Both the position numbers and the translations under genes were made by a program. From positions 33,703,839-33,767,838 of the forward strand of contig NC_064757.1 of NCBI RefSeq assembly GCF_011397635.1: a stretch of 64,000 bases of DNA. The letters are read 5' to 3'. Shown here one piece after another: positions 10,701 to 22,630 of the stretch. How positions within the stretch are numbered: the first letter of the stretch is position 1; every line of letters begins with the position of its first letter. Origin of the DNA: Epinephelus fuscoguttatus (Eukaryota > Chordata > Actinopteri > Perciformes > Serranidae). A model generated the notes under the pieces. That model ran no database searches. It saw only the letters and a program-made list of their open reading frames with translations, and was not told where the DNA came from.

Positions 10701-13700
10701 AAGTCCTGACTTGCACATCTTTGGCACAGAGACTTTACAATTCTGTGAACCCTCAGATTCAAATAGTAGGTCAGGCAAACATGCAGAGGAGGTGTTTCAG
10801 ATCTAGTGACTGTGTGTGGTCCACATCACTGGAATAATCTGAGGTAATGAAGTCATGACTGGAAGAAATATACTGCTCTCTATTTTTAATAAATATTAAA
10901 TCCGTCTTGCCTGAAGGCAAGATGAAAAGAAGCCTCGACCGAGTGTTCCTCTTGGCTCGTAATAAAGTGGCAGCCCCCATGCAAGCTTCTCAAACCAGGG
11001 GAATCAAACAAAAAAATGCATGAAATGCAATTATTATCCCCACAGTTTCTACAAAGTCTACACTGTATGAAAGATCTAAAAGCATATTGATGAGACGTTT
11101 CTCTTGCAAACTAAGCTGGAAGTGTGAGCATGCACATGACAAACCTTTAAAACTTCTGTAAGCATGTTTTTGCTTTTTAGCTATTAGTGGTTTGTTTGTT
11201 TTTTTCAAGTATGAATGAGGCTGACGTGAGAAATTAGCACTCTGCCATGAACTTCCCTGACCCCTCATCAGATCCATTAAGGCATCCCTCAAACCGCTCT
11301 AAGCACCACTGTCCTCGAAGCAGTCTGACTTCTAGCTGCAAATCATGGTTTCAGTCTCACCACTCTTTTGCCTGACTCACTCGGCCAGGACTGCACACTC
11401 ATTGTTTGCTTTCCTTCCTGGTAGCGGCACACGTCGGCTACCGCGCATGACATTGGCAGCAGATGTGGTGGGGCCCAGAAAAAATAAACTGGCCGACGAT
11501 GATGCCGTCCGCAGAAGCTAAATATTGACTTAGCGACCTGTAATCAGATTCACACACATGACAGAATGGAAATAAACAGCAACATTTGCCCGTGTCGCCT
11601 CTGCCGACCCTCCCACCACAACACAAGAACCCCAGCTCGCTGGGAAAAACCAGCCGCCTGGGGCTCTCGGCTCAGCCGATCTGGTAATGAGAACTTGCCT
11701 GTGACGCCAAGGGGTGGGAATAAGAAAATAGGAGACATATTATGATGTATAATTAGTTGTGTGACAGTCCTGCCGCCTACCAGCTCTAAAATCAAGCTCT
11801 GGAGTGAAAGCTTTGGAGTGGGCTCCCCTTGGACTCCTAAATTTCTTCTCAAAATAGAGTTTAACTTAAAAACTTAACTCAAGATTTCTAGCAAAAGGCC
11901 GTCTTTTGAAGATAAAGTGAATGAGTCCATGGTTACACTGTGCACTGCAGCTTTATTCTGACCTTAAAACGCAGCAAATAAAAACAGCTTTAATATTAGA
12001 TTCAGTGGAGTTTGGATCCTAGGTTTCTGCATTTGACTAAAACTAATTTAGCCTGTTTAAGAGATAACCTTTCCCCACATCTGTTTATAAGATCAATGTT
12101 AATCCAAGCATCTGTTTATCTGCCAGAGTCACAGCGCTGGCTCATCTTCTACAGAGAGAGAAAACATTAAGCCTGCATTCTCTGAGCTCTATAAATTAAG
12201 TCTCCAAATATAAGACCTTCATGTGGTTGGAATCTGGAGATTAAACAATGGTCGTAAATCAGGCACATCTGGGGTGCAATAAATCTGTCGTTCTATCTTT
12301 GGGCTCATCTCGCTCTGGGTCCCGTTTACCAGGATTTGAAGAGCTCACAGTGCAGATAGAGGGATCACTTTGGGAGGGGATTATCTCACGCGGTTGTTGT
12401 ATTGTTCATCCATGAAAATCACTTTTTGCTATGGATCAGCATGCACTTGGAATCAAATTGTCCATGAATTTCATTACTTAGATACTTACATTTGTTTCCA
12501 AGGATTATTTTGGCTCACAACAAGGGTTTTGCTTTCCACTGATCTGCAAAAAGGCAAGATTGATTTAGTGGTGACTCACACAGCTACATAGTTTCAACTG
12601 AAAACTTCTAGCAAGTCCAACCTTGCGTGTTATATCACAGAATTATATCCCAAAATGTCCTTCACTTTGAATTATGAGTGCACCTGCTGCTATACCTGCA
12701 GGAACGAGTTATCATACCAATTATTTCTGCATGAAAATTCTGTTGTGCAGTAGTTTTAAACATGCGCTATCTTGTGCATTATATAAGACACCAGTCATTT
12801 CTCTGGACACATACACACAACCACTCCCTTCTTCATGTGTTAAAATATGGCAGTCATTCCTTCTTTATTATGCAGCAATGTGTTTTTATGTCCCTGTCAG
12901 AATACTGTTGAACACATTATTGTATCATTGTGTCGCTGAGGAAAAGCAAAGCTTTGATCAAGCTATAGTCACGTTTACATTTGAGTTTCACGCATAATTA
13001 TTATTTCTCTCCATGTCTCCCTGGCTTATTCGCAGCAGATGTTTGGGAATTGATTCTGTATTATACACCAAACCATCTGTTCTTCATTCTCTCTTTTATT
13101 TGTTTTGTTTTCTATGAATTGAACACACTCAAAATGAATGTTCAAAATCTTTTATCACTTGCCAGTGGACCAAACTAATGAGGGATATGAAAGCTTTCTG
13201 CCGAGCTTCATGTTTTGCAGCACTAAAGCCTTCAACCACATACTTTTGTAGCCTATATATATGTATCTGAAGTCATCAATCTGAGGTACTGTAAGAGGAT
13301 AAACTGACGTTGCAGTCAACAAGATGTTCATTTTTTCCGCCATAAAACAGTTAGAGGAATAAAAAGCTTCAGTAAGACCACACCAAACTGCTGTGGAGCG
13401 TTTCCAACACAAGCTATACTGTATGGTTTTTGCACAAGTTCGATACTTCCCTCTTCCCAACCTTCTGACATGCACTTAAGTATAGCAGGAACATTTCTTC
13501 ATGCAGTCTCTTCTTGTGAATTCAAGCAACAACAACTCTGACTGCATTGTAAAGAATACATGACGTCCACTGTGATGTTTTATGCATCACAAGCAAGTTT
13601 CAAGTCTCTGCAAGATTTGGATTCTGTGCTGACATGAACTGAAACTATTGGCTGCCTGAAAGGTAAAGTAAGGAAAACACATTAAATCTAAGAATCTATC

Positions 13701-14950
13701 GTACGCTTTTGTAAAATTGACATGTTCTCTTTGAGATGCTCCAAGTACATCTAACTGTTGGCTCATTTTAGACGTATTTCACAAAAGCTTGTAGCCTTAG
13801 CAACAAGTGGTAAATTTTACAGTGCGACTCAGACAAGTTTGGGCTATCTGACAAATGACTGAATCATCTAACTCAAGGAGGCAGCCCTAAATTGTCAGCA
13901 AAAGCCTGTCCCAGCATGCAGTATGCATAAGTCACTGCCACAGTAAAACACACATATACATTCAGATCTGTGCACAATTTGGAGTCATTTATTCTACTGA
14001 GCTGCATATCTTTTGATGGTGGGAAGAAACCTGATGACAGAGATGAAAATCATGAAAGACAAAGAAAAATGCTACAGAAAGGAGTAACATTGTGATCAGA
14101 CAGAGTCAGGGCTAAACAATAAGAACTGCCCTATTGACCGTCACGTCAGGCTAGTAACGCTAGCAAAAAAACATTAACACATTGTTCTCTTCAGATCTGA
14201 TGATGGAAATGGGTTTTCCCACACATTCATTGATTACTGGTGCACCGCCACAATATCAGCATTTTCTGCCACATTTTAATTTTTTCAGAGCTGTGTTTCT
14301 CTCCCTCGCTTTCATGGCAGAGTGTACTTTGGGCACAGACAGAGCAGCAGAGCGGCAAGCTCAGTGAAAGTAAAATGTAATCATTGGTTAATTAGAATGG
14401 TTGTACTGTCCATTGTTTTTCCCACCCTACTTCAGATTAAACCCAATGCATCCCCATGGATACCACACTGCTGTCCAGTGCTGGGTCTGACCAGCAAAAG
14501 AAAGCTTGCTTTCACTTGCCTCTGCAGCAGCTGCTCCTCCCATCTACAGATCTGATAAGCTCTGACCCATACAGCCACAAACTGATTCAAGAAATTCTTG
14601 TGTTATTATCAAACAGATTTTTACTCTATTCTCTCTTGAAGAGTTTCAACTGCACTGTGTTCATGAACGTGAGAAAGTCTCCATATTCAGAGTTTAGAGT
14701 TTGCCAATCCGGTGCTATTCAAAGGCGCAAGTTTTCAAAAAACATTGCTGCAGTGCCACAACAAAAGCCAACAGGATCTTGCTTGCATGGCAGCCTTAAG
14801 GGTTGCCAACAGCACTGTTTCTCCGGAGTCCTGCCAGTGCTTGTACGAAATTAAATGAACATGACAATTAACTTTGGTCTTTGCTAATAAATAAACCAAG
14901 TTGTACAGGACGAGAAAAAAATGACTCTGGTCAAGTAGATTTCTGACCAG
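7794..14950. other. Gene-free AT-rich stretch
   Basis: No gene, RNA or clear mobile element is recognised. Two less AT-rich blocks, about 11400-11850 and 12040-12400, look more constrained than their surroundings (balanced composition, few simple runs) and could be non-coding regulatory sequence, but nothing proves this. The segment 14380-14495 resembles 597-715 and is a dispersed repeat. Open frames of 60-130 codons here have no domain signature. Confidence 0.4.
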
Positions 14951-15357
14951 CAGCAGCAGCCTCAAGGGCTGAAAAATGAAGCCAACATGGATGTGCGAGT
15001 GATTACAGTTCTTTGAATGGCCACTTGAGGCTGGCTCCAGAAGTCAGTCAGTCGCCTTAGATCTCCATGTTAACTTTACAGCAGAAAAACAGCCTGGTAC
15101 AAAAACAGTTTGGATCGCTATGGCTATTACCCCCCTTCATGACAACTGTACAAGGGTGAATGTTTTAATATCTCACTCATTTACATTTTACTAAGGCTTA
15201 AAGTGAGGCATAATTTAGGGCAGGCCACTTTGATTGACAGGCTGTCAGCTGATAGTGTCCTCGGCTACTCAGTCAGATCTACCCCTCGCTCCTCCACAGC
15301 GCCAGCCTAATGCCCAGATACGGTCACTTCTGGCTCCAAAAACCAGCATCTGATAAA
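14951..15357 (+). repeat. Interspersed repeat, copy A
   Basis: This copy shares blocks with 17166-18095: 'tggccacttgaggctggctcca' with flanking 'atgaagcc', 'aactttacagcagaaa', 'tgacaggctgt' and 'ttctggctccaaaaa'. The class is unknown; it looks like a non-autonomous DNA element. Copy A lacks the 535-bp MITE inserted in copy B, which makes it a useful empty-site reference. Confidence 0.6.
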
Positions 15358-17165
15358 CCTTCAAACTTCTGTATTACTCCAAGTCTGAAAAATGTTTTCC
15401 TGATAAAATAGTTTGATCAAGCTAACTTGTCCAAGTAGGTAAATATATTCATGACTATACTTCTGGTGTATTACCATATATAGTGAAATGTGAGAGTAAA
15501 AACAGAATGTGGAAATATATTTTAAGGCTCTGCAGATGCTACTTTTTTCATACAGTCTAAATTGCAGGTTTTGAACCAGGCCCAGGTAAGATGGCTGCCA
15601 TATGGTTTCATTTGTGTGTGTGGGAATGTGTTTTGACATTTCCTCTCTATTGTTAAGATCTCAATGAACAATCCAAATGTTGCCTTTTATTTCAGTAGGA
15701 GGCTGTAATTGTCGGATGCCTGGATAAACTGTCAGCTTAGACCAATTTCTTCCGCAGCCATCTGGACCATTCACGATTTGGCCCATTAGTCCCCCTTCAG
15801 TGCCTGCACATTTTTGGCCTCCCTACACAGGAGAGGAGATAGCGGCTCAGATGACGCCAAAGGTAATCACAGGAACTCCAATGAGCCTCTGCCATTGGTG
15901 CATGGACCAGACTGATAAGTTGGACAAAATGCACATTGGAGGTTGAGAGGGAGATTTTATTCCAGGCCAAGCTAATTGCTGCTGATTGCCATTGCAGATT
16001 GGTGGATCGTTGGCTAATCAAGATGGCAGCAAATTGATTAAACCCTGGCCAGTCCTTTGAATAAGGGCCTGTTCCCTCAGACTTAAACGATGCTATCATG
16101 GAAACAAAAAATCAGCAATCAGGAAATAAACACAATTGTTTCGTGAGAAAAATGTGTTGTGTGTGTATACATGCATCTATTTGGTCTGTTTTGTGATAGG
16201 AAAGGAGATAAAACTATCAACACAAGAAAATATTGGATAGGATAGGATTTAAGCCAAGTATTACAGTTAAATTAAACATACCGCTACCTCCATGACCAGC
16301 TCATAACTATCTAAATGTCATCCTACAGATATCTTAGTGTTCATTACTAAACTGCCACAATTTAGTATAAATAAACTACCACATATCTTTTCAAGGCTCT
16401 GAAATCTTCCTCCTGACTAAAGGCAGTCATAAGAATAAGTTTTGTGAAACCCACTGGGTTTGGAAAATAGTTTATCCTCCTAATCTCTCTGTAAGAAACG
16501 GAAGTCAGCAGGGCTGACCCTCAAGTTTGATGATGTGTTCCATAATGGGCGCATTGTGTCTGTGTGTTAAAATGATGGCCTAGCGTGCTGCAAGACTGCT
16601 GCCACATGGAAACAGAAATATACAGTGGTCAGTGTGGAGCAGAGGTTGAATAACGTCCAATCTTGTGACACATGGGCTATCAGTCTGACGGCGACAAGCC
16701 TCTGAGTATGAGGGCTAATATTTCAGGCTGATTTGGTGTAGACAGCAGATATCCAGGTTGGGACCTCCTCTTCTGTGGGCTGGTTATTTGGCTAATCTCT
16801 GTAAACAGATATCTGCATAATAATGCAGAGAATTTCTAAAAAAAAAAAAAAAAATGTTAATATAAAATTAACTCATCGTCAGGCAATAGTTGATGGATTC
16901 TGAGGCTGCATTTTGGCCAGTGTGTTCCACCTATCCACACAGATTGTTTTGCTGCTGTTCATACATCATTGGTCAATACTACTCGGACTACAAATGGAAA
17001 CCACAACACCTCTGATACAAAATCTTGTCCTGTCGCCTACAGATTCTGCATACATTCGCAGAATCTATACATAGAGATTAAATAACATCTAACAAACAAC
17101 GTCTAATTATCGGGAAATATAATTTATTTAATAAAGGTGGATGCCACAAGTTAGTAAGATACTAA
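15358..17165. other. Gene-free stretch, possibly with conserved non-coding DNA
   Basis: No gene is recognised. Blocks about 15690-16090 and 16500-16820 are rich in TAAT/ATTA cores and of even composition with no simple repeats. A run of A at 16839-16854 is the only simple repeat. The idea that these blocks are enhancers is a guess from appearance alone. Confidence 0.35.
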
Positions 17166-18095
17166 GGGGCAACAAGCGTCAACGTCCGGGGATAAAAACA
17201 TGAAGCCAAAGTGGAAGTGGCAAATATTGCAGTTCCTCAGATGGCCACTTGAGGCTGGCTCCAAAAGTGAGTAAATCCCCACAGACCCCCATTTTGAAAG
17301 GTCCAACTTTACAGCAGAAATAAAAATGTTTAGGTCCCTTTTAAATGACAGGCTGTGGGGCATCACCATAGCCTATAGCCCTTTTTAAACAGGAATTGTG
17401 CAAATTTGTAACAAAACATGTAGCTCAGCGTGTGACTTAAAAAGTGACATGGGAAGGAAGCCGCAGCTGGTCAGTCCTTTGGCGATTCCCTCATAAGTCT
17501 CTCTCCGTTCTTCACCGTCCCCGTCATTAGACGGTTAATGGCCTCTTTGTTTGCAAGGACAAGGAGGGCGCGCAATTCCTTGTCTCCCAAGTTGCTCATC
17601 TTTACAGTGTCTGTCAGGTTTGCGTTTCCCTCTTGCTACTAGCTGCTCGCTAATTCCTGCTATCAGCTGTTTCCTGTTTATCCACTCCCAGTGGCTCGCA
17701 CGTGCAGCGTCATCAACAGCCCCTCCTGTGGTGGAAGGGCGCCTCGTTCTTTTTAAACCAAAAAGGTTCCGCCAATATGTCTACCCCTACGCGGCGGAAA
17801 ATTGGGCACCTCGGATCAACTCGCCAATCCGGCTCTGTGTGTCTAAACGCTCGCAGCTTGCCGGCAAAATGCCCCAACATTCGCCAAAAATCTGACAGTG
17901 TAAAAGGGGCTTATGAATGCACCCCTTGCCCCTTCACAGCTCTAACCTCTCGTCCAAATATGGTAATTTTTGGCTCTAAAAATCCAAAATGCCGATGGCC
18001 ATAACGCCAAACTCTAGGCTTTAAAATGGGGTACTACAAACCAGCCGGTGATGTCATGGTGGCTACTTCCATTGTCTTTATACAGTCTATGAGGG
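17166..18095 (+). repeat. Interspersed repeat, copy B, interrupted by a MITE
   Basis: The left part (17166-17376) matches 14951 onward and the right part (17912-18095) matches the 15280-15357 end of copy A. It continues to 'tatacagtctatgagg', an ending I recall as common in fish repeats. The 17377-17911 MITE splits it. There is no coding capacity. Confidence 0.6.
17377..17911 (+). mobile_element. MITE-like repeat, copy 2 (535 bp), nested in copy B
   Basis: It opens AGCCCTTTTTAAACAG and closes CTGACAGTGTAAAAGGGGCT, so the ends are short imperfect inverted repeats. The trinucleotide TAT flanks both sides (17374-17376 and 17912-17914), consistent with a 3-bp target duplication. Compared with 7098-7793 it lacks about 140 bp near the left end. 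There is no transposase; the superfamily is not established. Confidence 0.7.
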
Positions 18096-21000
18096 GTAAC
18101 AAGATTCTAAAAAAAAGAAGGAAGAACAGTTATGTCACCCTGTTATATGAAATGAAATGTGTGAATCCTCTTAAAGCATTTTCATGATCAGCTCTGAAAA
18201 CTACACATGGAAATGTGGCAACAGTCCTTCCATAATAAAGTTTAATTTTTCAGTTACTCCATGCTTCTTTAATGCCACAAAGTCTCTAACGTTTGAAGAT
18301 GCTTATTGTTTTGTTAATGTGTGGCAGCTCTCCCTGGCTTTTAGTGGGGTGTCACCAGCAGAGTGTGTGAGAGCAGCTGTGGGGAAGCAGAGGTGATCTG
18401 CAGAAGTCATAAATCCTCCTCGGCTCACTTGTTGTTTGCTGAGTGACACTTCTTCAAAGAGAACCCCCGTCTTCAAATGAACTTGTTGCCTTCGCTAAGA
18501 GAAGTTTGGCTTGTCCAGCTGTTTAACATATTGCTCTTGTTTTCTTTTGTTCTGTTCAAAAGATGATAAATGATCAGGCAAAGCGGTGGACTCTTACAGT
18601 ATCAGTTCATAACAGATCTGACCCCTTTTATACATTTTCCATCTCATCTAATTCATATCCTATGGAGCTTTGCTCAAATGAAACTCTTCACTTGCCTCTG
18701 GCAGAAGGAATAGTGTGGAGTAGTGAATGTTTACTACAGCAGACTGCAACCAAGAATTACAAGCACTTCCAAACACAATATTTGGCAGCATTCACTGTTA
18801 CTTTGTCAATTATGCCTAATTAAATACAGAAACCCATAATTCCAGTTATTAATTTGTGCATGTTCTCTCAACTAAACAAATTCAGCAACTTGCTCTGGTT
18901 TTTCTAATTTAATTTATTTGAATGAGAAATTGATGAAAACTGAAAAATGTAGAGGGAATGGAGTACGAGCAAACAGGACAAAGCTCTTCAAAGGGTGCCA
19001 AATGACATCTCGTCAATTCCATTTTTGTAAAGAAAAACCCTTGTTTCATTGTTTGTTTTTTTGCAGTGCAACAAGTCTAATATTCACTGTCCTTTGAGCT
19101 CTGTTTTAATCTAAAGGTCCTTTTACCTCATTGCACAGACCTAAACACAGTCCAGCTCCTTAACTTGGCTGTAAGCTTTAACTTTGAGATGATACAAAGG
19201 GTCCATTATCCTTCTTGCGGACCTGGACACCTTTCTGTAGGGCAAAGGGATTTCTATCACTGAAAGAAAAGGGATGGAGAAGTGGAGACAGAGCAGTGAG
19301 ACTCTGAAAATTACATTTAGATATCTCATAAACTGATTTGGGCTTCACCACTCTGTTGTTTTTTATAGCTGCACTCAAGCTTTAGTCAACACTTGTGGTG
19401 ATTTTAGTGGATCTTACCCCTCAATTTCACAATGAAACCATACAGAGCTGTTGACGGAATAAATTCAATAATGCATCAAGCTGAGATTTGTCTCAGATGA
19501 ATTTAAATCCGCCCTATTTCCATTTGGAAAGGACTGTCAGAGATACAATCGCGTCAGGGACGGGGGACAGCAAACTGTTGTTTATTCTTTAGTTTTCTCC
19601 AAGGGAATAAGAAAATGCCAACAAGGTTTCCATTGTGAAAGAACAGACGTCCTTTGTGTGCCCTGCCACTGAGTTCTGTGTTTCCATAGCCCTGTGCTCT
19701 CCACCCTCTAAATCATATAATATTCCTGAATTACAATGACATGTGCAGGATAGGGTTTCTCCTCTCTCAGACGTTTCTGTCAGAGCGTCTTAAAGTTTTG
19801 TCTTGGCCAGGAAATCTGAGCCCCGCTCCACAGGCAGCCCAACACACTGACTGAAGACAATGGCTTTCAGTAATTTATTGGTTTGAAGAGGTCTGGTTTA
19901 AAAGCCATAAAAAGTTAAAGTCTGATGGACAATGCTCTCTCATATCTCAACAACAGAACAGGTCGACTCCCGCTGGCTTTCAAAACGACATATGTAAGGC
20001 CTACGATTCAAACCGTCACAGTTTTAAACATGTTCTTAACACAATGAAACAGTCACAGCTCTGCTGCAAAACTATCTGGTTAACTTTAGGCAGCAAACGT
20101 ATGTGGTTAGGTTTAAGAGAAACATAATGATTTGACATTAAATAAGAACCTTTGTCAATAACATAATGTGTCCTATGTCGACAGGTCACGCACGTCACTA
20201 GCACAACATGCTACACATATTAGCATACATGGCTACATTGTTATAAAAAGAAGTCATTGTGACTTCGGGACACAAACACCGGTCTCCTGCACAATCCATT
20301 ACACAGATTTTGTCGCTTTCCATGTTACATTGCCACTGTAATAATTACCATAGTCACTAGAGGGCACCGCCTTACAATAAACGTAGGTATGGGTCGTAAT
20401 AAGCAGCCTAAATGACATGAAAATGCAAAAACGCGCCTGCATCAATACTAATACTACCAGCAGTAATGCGAATATGCAACAGATCCACTACTGTCATGAC
20501 GTTGTGACCTTAAGTCCATTCCACACAACGTAATTGGCTGTTGCTTTCAAGTGTGGTGCGAAAAGTTTAGAAAAACTGACTTCCGAAAAAACATGTCTTC
20601 GCTTTTTTGTACTCGTGAAAAAAACACACAGTTTGAAAAAATATATAACTACAGCAATGACGTTTTTCAGGCTGATGTTAGTTAGCACCTCCCTGGTTAC
20701 TTAGCCAAAAAAGCGGATGGAATTTTTTCCACTGGATTTTGGATTATTGCAGAAAATAAATGTTGCTCAGCAACATAATCTTCACGAAATAACATCACTT
20801 TTATTATTGAAACATAAATGCAATCACCAGAGGTAAAAAGATAACGCTAGGCTATAAACAAACTACACTACAATCACATGACTAGGATGTAAAGGCATGT
20901 TTGGCATGATGACGCTCTCTAACCTCATTTAGCCACTTGTTAGCAACCACCTTTTTTAAGACACACACAAAGGTATTTAATGATGTATTTTATGTCATAG

Positions 21001-22466
21001 AACAAAACATGAAAGTCTCTTGCACCTTGTTAACTACAGATCTAATTTCAGGCTTCCAACAAAAAACCTAGTGATTTTGAGACAAGGGAAACAGGAGTGC
21101 TAAAATGCTAACTCATTTTCTGTTTTAGGACTCATTAATGTAGCACTCTACTGACATGCAGATAAATTGCATGGAAAAATGCATATGATGTGTAAAAGAC
21201 TCAAGAGTATAAAGTCATGCTAGCACCTCTTCGAGGCTGTACTTAGTCTGCATGCTAACAATGCTCACATGCTGATGTTTAGCAGCTGTAATGTTGACCA
21301 TGTTCACCATCCTAGTCTGTTGTCAGGCATGCCTCAAGCAAGGCTGAGAATGAAAGTAATAGTGAATGTCTACACAAGTTAGGCTACTAACACGGTACAT
21401 ATTTGGTAAATGCATATGGACATGCACATGTGTGCTTCTGTGTTATACCTGCACAATAATGTCTTGGCAGAGATACTTTGCATTGCAACTTTCCCTCTCC
21501 CTGCACCTTCTCCCGCCTCCATTCTCCATGCAGCTCTCCCTTCATGCCCTCCTCTCCTCCTCTCTTATTGGCTGTCGGAGACATGTCTGTGGTTCTGTGG
21601 GATCCTCCCATGTAAACAAGCATGTTTCACCGCCAGCAGACTGCCAAAACCCCTCAATTTGTCACTTCCCCAAGTCAGTTAGTGTTTTGCGGCTTGCAAG
21701 GTGCTAGCAAAGGTACTTCAAGGGGAAACCTCAGGCAAAGTGAGGCCAGAGATGGAGGAGATGTGGTCGGTGGCTTGCGCTGTTTTGTAGGTGTGCTGAA
21801 AGTACAAACCACCAAACAGCCTCCAAAAGAAACCAATACAACCTTCATCTGTTTACACTTCAGACTATGTTTTAGCTTGACAGATGTTACTTCTTAGCGA
21901 ATTAGACCATCAGGTCGTCATATTACTCGCAGCACAGTTAAACTGTGGAACTGATGGTCACTGGCAGGCTCTGCACATCCAGAACTTGGCATCTGCCTGG
22001 TCTGAACCACAAACCCACCATTCATTAGCAGCACATGGCCATGGAAGGTTAATACGCAAAGTACAGGAGTTGAACACTCTCTTATGCAACCTGGCCCTTC
22101 ATATGATTCTGCTTAAGTCACTGTGTCAAGAGTTTAACAATAAAGCATCAGAAATAACACGACATCCATTTTACTCACTCACACTACAGCACGACACATG
22201 AAGGAATTTATTTCAAAGGGTCCGTTTTGAAACACATTTGCTTTCCAAATGTCATCTGTCAATACTCACTTCAGTTAACATTATTCACAAATACTTCATG
22301 GCTGATTGAGGTCTCATGACCCCAAGCTTGACTAAACTCACAACATATCAGTAGTATGTCATTTGGCTTTTACAAAGCCTACTGTACTAATTCTATTATT
22401 ATTTACCCATAATGACTTTAACACAAGAGGTCATTTTTAAATTAATCTGCAACGACTGTTAAAAAT
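18096..22466. other. Gene-free stretch
   Basis: No gene is recognised. Around 21225-21330 the text 'gctcacatgctgatgtttagcag...accatgttcaccatc' resembles a common dispersed fish repeat. Around 20340-20460 a short repeat-like block is present. The pyrimidine-rich stretch 21480-21560 gives overlapping frames without domain signatures. Confidence 0.4.
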
Positions 22467-22476
22467 AAAAAATACT

Positions 22477-22620
22477 GGGGCATCGGTAGCGTAGTGGATA
22501 GTGCCAGCGCCCCATGTCAGTCATGTCAGTCCCCGTTCTCTCTCTCTGTCTCCCCATTTCACACACTGTCCTATCCATTAAAGGCAAAAGCCCACAAAAA
22601 ATAATCGTAAAAAAACAAAC
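22477..22620 (+). mobile_element. tRNA-derived SINE, internally deleted
   Basis: The 144-bp body starts GGGGCATCGGTAGCGTAGTGG, a tRNA-like head with an A-box-like segment, and ends with CTATCCATTAAAGGCAAAAG followed by an A-rich tail. It is flanked by a perfect 10-bp duplication AAAAAATACT (22467-22476 and 22621-22630). Compared with the copy at 28429-28607 it lacks the middle segment with the B box, so it could not drive its own Pol III transcription. Confidence 0.85.
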
Positions 22621-22630
22621 AAAAAATACT

